A stretch of 64,000 nucleotides of DNA from Hyalangium ruber. GTDB lineage: Bacteria; Myxococcota; Myxococcia; Myxococcales; Myxococcaceae. Below, piece after piece: positions 58,018 to 64,000 of this stretch (its first letter is position 1; each line of letters starts with the position of its first letter). Under the pieces are notes generated by a model. The model was not told where the DNA came from, ran no database searches, and saw only the letters and a list, made by a program, of their open reading frames with translations. The stretch lies in the NCBI RefSeq assembly GCF_034259325.1, contig NZ_JAXIVS010000007.1, positions 496,001 to 560,000 on the forward strand. Direction: 5' to 3'. A program made the position numbers and the translations under genes.

Positions 58018-61000
58018 ATGCAGGTTCCTTCACGCGCCGCGCTGCTTCAGCAACTCGACTCCCTTCCCTATGGGGCACGCATGGCGCGGGTCGGGCGCCT
58101 CGGCCGGGACGCACGGGGGACGGCGGAGCTCACGCGGCTGATGGACGAGCTGCTCGTGGGCGATGCCTATGAAGCCACCCTGGGTTTGCAGATGGCGTGT
58201 GGCGCGCGAGCGGAGTCCTCCGTGCTACGCGGCCTCACCCACCCCTCCCGAAGCGTCCGCGCGCTCTCGGCCTCGCTCGTGGGCGTGTACGTCCAGGATG
58301 ACGCCGCGCTGGAGCGCATGCTGCCGGAGCTCGCCCCGGCGATGCGGCGCCGGGTGCTCAAGGCCGTGGCCCTGGCCCGCCGGAGCGCGCTGGCCGCCCG
58401 GCTGCTGCCACAGCTGCTCGCGCGCCATGGCTCGGCCGAGGCCCTGCTCTTGCTGCCCGCCCTGGACGAGGCGGCCGTGCGGCGCCTGTTGCCGGAGCTG
58501 GGCCATGAGCTGAAGAGCTGGCACACGCTGGTGTGGCGCTACCCGGACGCGGTGCTCGAATACCTCCAGGCCTCCTTCGCCGCCGCTCCCGAGCGCATGC
58601 GCTCCATCCTCTTCTTCCGCTACCACGAGCCCCTGGCCGAGCTCACCCACCTGCGCAGCCAAGAGGTGCTGGCGCTCGCACGGGACTTCGCGCCCTTCGA
58701 CGTCATGCCTACGCCCCTGCTGGCGGGGATTCGGCGGCTCACCCGGCGCCACCCCGAGCAGATCACCGCCCTGCTCCTGCGGCCCTCGCTCCGGGGGTGG
58801 CTGCACAATCAGGGGCTGCCCTCCGGCATGCTGCGGGAGGCGGATGCGTTCTCGCCCGAGCAGCAGCGGGCGCTGGCGAGGGCCCTCGCGGAGACGCCCC
58901 ACTACCTCGCCCCCTTCCTGCAAGCGCTGCCCCCCTCCCAGCGCGGCGCCCTCTTCACCCACGCCTATGAAGGCATCCCCGCCCGGGACCTGCCCGATGC
59001 GCTGCTCGCCGAGCTCCCCCACGCCCAGCGGGACGCGGAGGCGGCGCGGCGGCTCGAGTTCCGCGAGGTGCGCGAGAGCCGCGCACGGCAGCTCGCCACC
59101 CATGCGCTGCGCACCATCGAGCACGCGCGTGAGCCGCTGGCCAAGGCCGCCTTCGCGGCGAAGGCGGAGGACCGGGCCGAGGCGCTCGTCTACCTCGTGC
59201 GCGCCACCGGCCGCTCGCGCCGGGGCATGGCGGAGACGCTGACCCACCTCATGCGCCTGCGCAACGAGCAGGACCCCGTGCGCATGGCGGTGCTCCAGGA
59301 GCTGGCCGCGGTGCCGCTGTCCTCCTTCACCGCCGAGCACATCCCCTCGCTCACGGAGCTGGTCATCTGCGTCGTCGAGGCACGCGACTCCTCGCACAGC
59401 ACGCGCGCCGCGCTGCAGCAGCTCGCCTTCCGGTTGATGCAAGGCCACGCCACCGAGCCCCAGGGCCCGCTGTTCCAGTTCGCGCTGGACACGCTCAAGC
59501 GCCTCGCGGGCCAGTCCGGCACCCTCGCGCTTCCCTCGCTCGAGAAGAACCTGCCGCGCGGCGCGGAGCTGAGCATCGTCTCGACCCTGCTGCCGATGAT
59601 CCGCTCCGCCGCCGCGCGCGACAGCCACTTCCTCGCCATCACCCTGGCCCAGGCGCTGGGCCGGCGCGCGTGGAACGCGGACCTGCTCCAGGCCGTGCTC
59701 GAGCCGGCAACGGAGGCCTCGCACGACGCGACGGCGCGAACGGCCATCACCCTGTGGCTCGCCTCGCCGCGGACACGCGAGGTGCGGGTGCGCAAGCTCC
59801 TGGACCGAGACGAGACGACGGTGACCCTCCCCGCCGTCTTCGCGCACCTCCACCTGCGCCGCCAGGACTGGTTGGACCCGTTCCTCCAGGTGCGGCAACT
59901 GCGCGGGCGCTTCGACTCGGGCAAGGCGGCCTGGGTACCTCCCGCCACGGACGGCTTCCACCGTTGGCTGCCGCGACAGCAGCGGGCCTTCATGTCCCCG
60001 CTCCTGCGCATCGCCCAGGACGGCCAGCGCAGCGCCTGGGAGCGGATGCGGGTGCTCAGCATCCTTCCCCGCCTGTTCGTGGTGACGGCGGACACGCTCA
60101 CGCCGTTCCTCGCCTCCCAGGACGTGCCCACCGTGGAGGCCGCCCTGGGGGCCCTGGCGTGGCTCGACCAGCCGGAGACGGGGCTGCCGCTGCTGCTGGA
60201 GCACCTCGATGGAGACCGGGCCCGCGTGGCCATGTACGCCATTCCCCGCGTGGCCAGCCAGGTGAGCGGCGACACGCTGTCGGCCACGCTGGCGAACCTG
60301 CTGGCGCGCGAGAAGCTGAAGGTGACGGTGCAGAAGGAGGTGGTGCGCCTGCTGGGGACTTTCCGCTCGGCGCGCAGCCTGGCGCTGCTGCGCCAGCAGT
60401 GGGAGCGGCCCCAGCTCCACCGGGACGTACGCATCGCCGTGGGCCACGCGGCGCGCCGGCTGCTCGATGCGCCCGAGGCCTGGGAGATTCTCGGCGCCAT
60501 GGCCCAGAGCCCGGACACCTACGTGGCCGCGAGCCTGCTGGACCAGCCCGCGATCGTGCTGCGCCCCGAAGTGCGCCCGCGCTACACGGCCCTGGTGCTC
60601 CAGGTGGCGCGCCACCCGGATTTGACGGTGCGCCGCCAGGCCTTCGATTCGCTCTCGGCCTGGTCTCCCGGCTCGGAGGACGCGGTGGCGCGGGCGGCGG
60701 CGGAGCGCATCCTGGACCTCGCGGGCGGCGCCGAGTGGCGCGAAGCCACGAACGCGCTGGTGGAGGCTGTGCGAGACGGTATCGCCGTGGAACACGTCAT
60801 CTCGACCACGGCGGCGCTCGTCAGCGCGCCCCTGAGCGTGGAGCAGAACGCGACTCCGGAGCGGGATTTGCCTGCCCGCCAGCGGCTGCTGACGCTGTGC
60901 GCGACGCTGCTGAACCTGCCCCGACCGGTGCGCCTGCGCCTGCGCGCGCACTTGCATGAGGTCGCGGGCCTCATCGCCACCGACGCCTCGCTCTGGCTGG

Positions 61001-61356
61001 AGAGCGTGGGGCTCCGGCTGGGAACTCTGGATTGGAAGGACACGGGCGGAGCGATTCAGGCATTGAGGGGGCTCGCGGAGGAACTCCGGAACGAGCCCTT
61101 GTTCGCGCCAGCGCTGGCGAGCACGGTTAGCACCTCAGTGTCCCAGGGCGATGCGGAGTGGGAGCCGGAGGCCCTGCTGGAGATCTCCGATGGGGTGGCG
61201 GAAGCGGCGCCACTCGTCTCGGTGATGCTCGTGAGCGCGGCGGGAGAGAAGCTGCACTGGCGCGAGGATGCGGCCAGCCGGCTCCGCGCCCTGCGCGAGC
61301 ACTCGCGCCCCGCGATTCGCGCCCAGGCTCGGGCCGTCCTCACCGCGAGCGAGTAG
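58018..61356 (+). CDS. HEAT-repeat-like giant protein
   Basis: 1112 residues. The ATG at 58018 follows GGAGGTCGC. Almost the whole length is paired helices with HEAT-like spacing, for example '[19 protein letters not shown]' and '[18 protein letters not shown]'. No signal peptide, membrane helix or catalytic motif is seen. Such superhelices bind proteins or nucleic acid. It ends 11 bp before the lipoprotein toxin gene on the same strand, so it is probably the first gene of an operon with the toxin and immunity genes. Whether it works with them is unknown. Confidence 0.8.
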   Translation: MQVPSRAALLQQLDSLPYGARMARVGRLGRDARGTAELTRLMDELLVGDAYEATLGLQMACGARAESSVLRGLTHPSRSVRALSASLVGVYVQDDAALERMLPELAPAMRRRVLKAVALARRSALAARLLPQLLARHGSAEALLLLPALDEAAVRRLLPELGHELKSWHTLVWRYPDAVLEYLQASFAAAPERMRSILFFRYHEPLAELTHLRSQEVLALARDFAPFDVMPTPLLAGIRRLTRRHPEQITALLLRPSLRGWLHNQGLPSGMLREADAFSPEQQRALARALAETPHYLAPFLQALPPSQRGALFTHAYEGIPARDLPDALLAELPHAQRDAEAARRLEFREVRESRARQLATHALRTIEHAREPLAKAAFAAKAEDRAEALVYLVRATGRSRRGMAETLTHLMRLRNEQDPVRMAVLQELAAVPLSSFTAEHIPSLTELVICVVEARDSSHSTRAALQQLAFRLMQGHATEPQGPLFQFALDTLKRLAGQSGTLALPSLEKNLPRGAELSIVSTLLPMIRSAAARDSHFLAITLAQALGRRAWNADLLQAVLEPATEASHDATARTAITLWLASPRTREVRVRKLLDRDETTVTLPAVFAHLHLRRQDWLDPFLQVRQLRGRFDSGKAAWVPPATDGFHRWLPRQQRAFMSPLLRIAQDGQRSAWERMRVLSILPRLFVVTADTLTPFLASQDVPTVEAALGALAWLDQPETGLPLLLEHLDGDRARVAMYAIPRVASQVSGDTLSATLANLLAREKLKVTVQKEVVRLLGTFRSARSLALLRQQWERPQLHRDVRIAVGHAARRLLDAPEAWEILGAMAQSPDTYVAASLLDQPAIVLRPEVRPRYTALVLQVARHPDLTVRRQAFDSLSAWSPGSEDAVARAAAERILDLAGGAEWREATNALVEAVRDGIAVEHVISTTAALVSAPLSVEQNATPERDLPARQRLLTLCATLLNLPRPVRLRLRAHLHEVAGLIATDASLWLESVGLRLGTLDWKDTGGAIQALRGLAEELRNEPLFAPALASTVSTSVSQGDAEWEPEALLEISDGVAEAAPLVSVMLVSAAGEKLHWREDAASRLRALREHSRPAIRAQARAVLTASE

Positions 61357-61367
61357 GTTGGGGACAC

Positions 61368-62285
61368 ATGCGTTTCCGCGCGTGCATCGCACTTCTGCTC
61401 GTTCTCTCGGCCTGCGCCTCGTCGACGCCGAGCCCGAAAGAACCAGCGGTCCGGAGCCCGCGGCTCGCCAACCTCCAGAGAGCAGCGGCACTGCCCTGGA
61501 CGGACGACGGGCGATGCGTCGCGCAAGAGGCTTCCCAGCCCTGGCCCGTGCTGGCGGAGCGGTGCTTTCACGCTCTTGACCATGACCGGATCCGGTTCAA
61601 CGACCCCACGAGAAGATGCGCGGTCGCCTCGGCGGGTGCGGCTGCCGTGGGAATCGGGATCTGCGTCCTGGCGGCACCGGAGATCATCGTGGGAGCGGTA
61701 ATCGTCACCGGCGTGGTGGTGGTGGGCGTCGCCATCAAAGAGGCACTGGATGCCTATGAGCGGGGGGCATCCCGCGAGCGTGCGAGTCCTCGACCCGAAA
61801 CGGAGTCCGCCACGCGGGAAGCTTCGGCGAGTCGAAGACCCAAGCCGGAAGGGTCCCCGTTGGGCAGGGACGGGGCTCCTCCAGACCCGCCAGACCTGGA
61901 GCCGCGTGCTCGTCGCCCTGAATGCACGCCCAGACGCGTGCCTCCCAAGGGAGGACACCCCTTCCATAACGAATGCGCCGATAACATCCCGCACAGCGCC
62001 TTCCGTGGCGCCAACGTGCTCGTCAACGGCAAGGCTTTCGATGCGCTGCAACCTGCCACGCGAACGCTCTGGGAGGTCAAGACCGACAACTTCGATACGT
62101 ACACGGACGACCTGCAGGACATCGTGATCAAAAGTCAGGTACCGAAGCTGCTGATCGAGCGCGACCTTGCCAAGGCCTGCGGTTTTGACTTTCGGGTGGG
62201 CGTACGCAGCGCGGCACACAAAGTCGAGTTGGAGGCCGCAGCCCGAGAGCTCAGGGGGCTCATCGTCATCATGGACTGGTGCTGA
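61368..62285 (+). CDS. Lipoprotein nuclease toxin, DUF6310-type (SitA-like)
   Basis: 305 residues from the ATG at 61368. A signal peptide ends in the lipobox L-V-L-S-A-C16. The conserved N-terminal region contains L-A-N-L-Q-R-A-A-A-L-P-W-T-D. A long hydrophobic stretch (about 85-124, rich in Gly/Ala/Val/Ile) could cross a membrane. After a disordered Arg/Pro/Ser linker the C-terminal domain (about 185-305) has H-P-F-H-N-E-C-A-D-N and then K-A-F-D225 followed by W-E236-V-K238. This is the D-x10-ExK core of PD-(D/E)xK-type REase toxins. The architecture is that of myxobacterial DUF6310 proteins and of lipoprotein toxins such as SitA. The downstream gene starts 1 bp after its stop. Confidence 0.85.
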   Translation: MRFRACIALLLVLSACASSTPSPKEPAVRSPRLANLQRAAALPWTDDGRCVAQEASQPWPVLAERCFHALDHDRIRFNDPTRRCAVASAGAAAVGIGICVLAAPEIIVGAVIVTGVVVVGVAIKEALDAYERGASRERASPRPETESATREASASRRPKPEGSPLGRDGAPPDPPDLEPRARRPECTPRRVPPKGGHPFHNECADNIPHSAFRGANVLVNGKAFDALQPATRTLWEVKTDNFDTYTDDLQDIVIKSQVPKLLIERDLAKACGFDFRVGVRSAAHKVELEAAARELRGLIVIMDWC

Positions 62286-62286
62286 G

Positions 62287-63048
62287 ATGCCTGCCACGCC
62301 ACGAAACGACCTTCGATTGACCGTCCACGCGCCCGCGCTCACGCGCGAGGATGACCGCCCTGTGGCCGTTGTTCATGCCATGGAACGCGCGCTCCCCGGC
62401 TTGCACCTCGGATGGATGATTTCCGACGAGGGGCAGCGCATTCCCCTTCCGGACCGAGATGCCTTTGTCGCCCGCGAAACGAAGGACGGAGGCTTTCCGC
62501 TCCTGCGCAATGGCGATGACACGTTCCGGGTGACCGTGACGGGATGGGAAAGCCCAGCGGGCAGTTCTCCAGGTGGTCAGGCCCATTTGGAAGTCCATGC
62601 CAAGCTGCCTCTGAATGCGACCGGAATCGCGGCGGCACAGGAGGTGCTGGAGGCCGTGGCGGAGGCCGCGCGAGCGTTCTGGGGGCATGCAACGTCCTTC
62701 CGCGCGGGGTTGGACATCGTGCGCCAGACGAAGAATGGGCCGGCTGACCTTGAGGCGCCCCCCCGGGGACTGCCTTCGATCAAACCCCCGAGGGACATCC
62801 GCTCACCCGAGATCCCGCAGTGCCTGGGATGGCTAAACTACTGGTCGGCGCCTACCGCGCGCGCCATCGGGTTCCCGGACTCCGCCCGCGACACCGAACT
62901 GCTCTCACGGGCGCGGCGCACGCCAACGGGTGGGTGGGTTGTGAAGCTCACGGATGCATCGCTCGATCTCGATGACCCCACCCACCTGGACACGCTGCTG
63001 CGGGCCTACGAGCGCTTCCCTGAGATCGGCGGGCGCTCAGCCCTTTGA
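62287..63048 (+). CDS. DUF5953-type immunity protein
   Basis: 253 residues, starting 1 bp after the toxin stop codon. It has no signal peptide, so it acts in the cytoplasm, as expected for an antidote to a nuclease delivered there. It follows the DUF5953/Imm52-like pattern: V-H-A-M-E-R-A-L-P-G-L early, A-K-L-P-L-N-A-T in the middle, and the strongly conserved L-G-W-L-N-Y-W-S-A, I-G-F-P-D and T-D-A-S-L-D-L-D stretches near the end, closing with A-Y-E-R-F-P-E-I-G-G-R-S. The assignment as cognate immunity rests on position and family pairing; it has not been tested here. Confidence 0.82.
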   Translation: MPATPRNDLRLTVHAPALTREDDRPVAVVHAMERALPGLHLGWMISDEGQRIPLPDRDAFVARETKDGGFPLLRNGDDTFRVTVTGWESPAGSSPGGQAHLEVHAKLPLNATGIAAAQEVLEAVAEAARAFWGHATSFRAGLDIVRQTKNGPADLEAPPRGLPSIKPPRDIRSPEIPQCLGWLNYWSAPTARAIGFPDSARDTELLSRARRTPTGGWVVKLTDASLDLDDPTHLDTLLRAYERFPEIGGRSAL

Positions 63049-63094
63049 GCGAGGTCGGCGCGCTCACAGCGCATGGCTTCCATGGCGCCCCCGC

Positions 63095-64000
63095 TCACTC
63101 GGGTTCCGCGCCCTCATCCTCCAGCACGGTCTCCGTGGGGCGCCGTGCTCCCGCGGGACCGCCCGCGCTGCCCTGAACCCACCGGGCCAGTTCGAAAGGC
63201 CCTGCCTCCGGCCTCGCGCGCCTCAACGGTGAGAGCAGCGCGCGAAACGCCTCCGCCGAGGCCACTCGCTCCTCCGGCCGGCGCGCCAGGCACGCGCGCA
63301 GCAGCGGCCGCAGCTCCGCCTCCACCTCCTCCAGCGGGCCGAGGTGCGCCTCGCGGACGCGGTCCATCGTCTCCAGCGGCGTCTCTCCATCGAAGGGCCT
63401 GCGCCCCGTGAGCAGCTCGTGCAGCGTGGTGCCCAATGAGAAGAAGTCACTCGCCGGGCTCAGCGCCCCGCCTCGCACCTGCTCCGGCGACATATATGCG
63501 TACGTGCCCTTGCGCACCCCGGCGCGGGTGATGTCCCGAAGCAGCGTGGCCTTGGCGATGCCGAAGTCCGCCAGCTTCACCTCCCCGAGCCGTGACACCA
63601 GCACGTTGGCCGGCGTCACATCCCGATGCACCACCCCCAGCGGCCGCCCCTCGTCATCCGTCAGCCCATGCACCGCCCCCAGCGCCAGCGCCAGCTCGTC
63701 GGCGATGTGCAGTGCCAGCGCCGTACCCGGCAGGCCTCGGGCCAACAGGCTCGCCAGATCCGCGCCGTCCACGTAGTCCAGCCGGACGTAGTACGTCCCC
63801 TCGACACACCCCAGGTCATGCACGCCCACGAGGTTGCGGTGGCTCAGCCGCGCGCCCAGCCGCCCCTCCTCGATGAACATGCGCTCGTACACCGCGTCGC
63901 CCACGTGCTCCGGGCGCAGCACCTTGAGCACCACGCGCTTCTCGAAGCCGCTCGCCCCGAAGGCCAGCGCCAGGAACACCTCCGCCATGCCCCCCGCGCC
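63095..64000 (-). CDS. Serine/threonine protein kinase (5' end cut by window)
   Basis: 302 residues of a PknB-type kinase on the minus strand; the N-terminus lies beyond 64000. The glycine loop G-A-G-G-M-A-E-V-F starts at the edge. The catalytic Lys is in V-V-L-K-V-L, the catalytic loop is H-R-D-V-T-P-A-N, and the metal motif is A-D-F-G-I-A-K, followed by M-S-P-E-Q. All key residues are present. The C-terminal tail (about 45 residues after the kinase lobe) is acidic with no extra domain or membrane helix. It converges on the immunity gene, leaving 46 bp. Its targets are unknown. Confidence 0.92.
   Translation of the reverse strand, partial: GAGGMAEVFLALAFGASGFEKRVVLKVLRPEHVGDAVYERMFIEEGRLGARLSHRNLVGVHDLGCVEGTYYVRLDYVDGADLASLLARGLPGTALALHIADELALALGAVHGLTDDEGRPLGVVHRDVTPANVLVSRLGEVKLADFGIAKATLLRDITRAGVRKGTYAYMSPEQVRGGALSPASDFFSLGTTLHELLTGRRPFDGETPLETMDRVREAHLGPLEEVEAELRPLLRACLARRPEERVASAEAFRALLSPLRRARPEAGPFELARWVQGSAGGPAGARRPTETVLEDEGAEPE

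Overview
The window is about 64 kb of very GC-rich DNA from a myxobacterium, most likely of the Cystobacterineae (Myxococcus/Archangium/Cystobacter group). The evidence is a DUF2378 (TIGR02265) gene known almost only from myxobacteria, an Oar-like TonB-dependent receptor, very long Ala/Glu/Pro-rich coiled-coil and TPR proteins, a PknB-type kinase, many lipoproteins, and a DUF6310/DUF5953-type toxin-immunity pair typical of this group. I see no rRNA, tRNA, CRISPR array, insertion sequence or phage.

Layout. 1-8.0 kb: the start of a radical SAM gene cut by the window edge, then an outer-membrane uptake or secretion unit in which an Oar-like receptor and a lipoprotein (minus strand) face a tonB-exbB-exbD-exbD operon (plus strand). 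8-19.5 kb: housekeeping genes (DUF2378, comM, type II NADH dehydrogenase, plsC, recA, DUF1285, a polytopic membrane protein, cinA, pssA, an alpha/beta hydrolase). 19.5-26.9 kb: an amidohydrolase/DUF59 pair, a beta-helix lipoprotein, an HU gene with its own AT-richer promoter region, an M23 endopeptidase lipoprotein, threonine aldolase, nth, def and a short pyrophosphatase. 26.9-43.5 kb: very large genes, namely a 1772-residue protein (pseudo-receiver, coiled coil, DUF4388-like, J-like), priA, an HD-like/Hsp90-like ATPase fusion and a 1497-residue TPR protein. 43.5-54.4 kb: a glycosyltransferase, rluA-type synthase, M3-like peptidase, envelope proteins, DUF2058, gcdH, an SDR, and a small c-type cytochrome/cupredoxin pair. 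54.4-64 kb is accessory in character: a lower-GC small ORF, a protein with a CNF/BLF1-like Cys-His pattern, a chemoreceptor, then a candidate operon of a HEAT-like giant, a lipoprotein nuclease toxin and its immunity protein, and finally a Ser/Thr kinase cut by the window end.

The genes suggest three working groups. The receptor/TonB/ExbBD set energises outer-membrane transport. The recA/cinA/nth/priA/comM genes are DNA-maintenance functions scattered among metabolic genes. The right end carries a likely kin-discrimination module: a lipoprotein with a transmembrane stretch and a C-terminal PD-(D/E)xK-like nuclease, one base upstream of a DUF5953 gene. This resembles the SitA/SitI class of outer-membrane-exchange toxins and is the strongest candidate here for a little-described system. 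All family assignments come from reading motifs in the translations; no database search was run.
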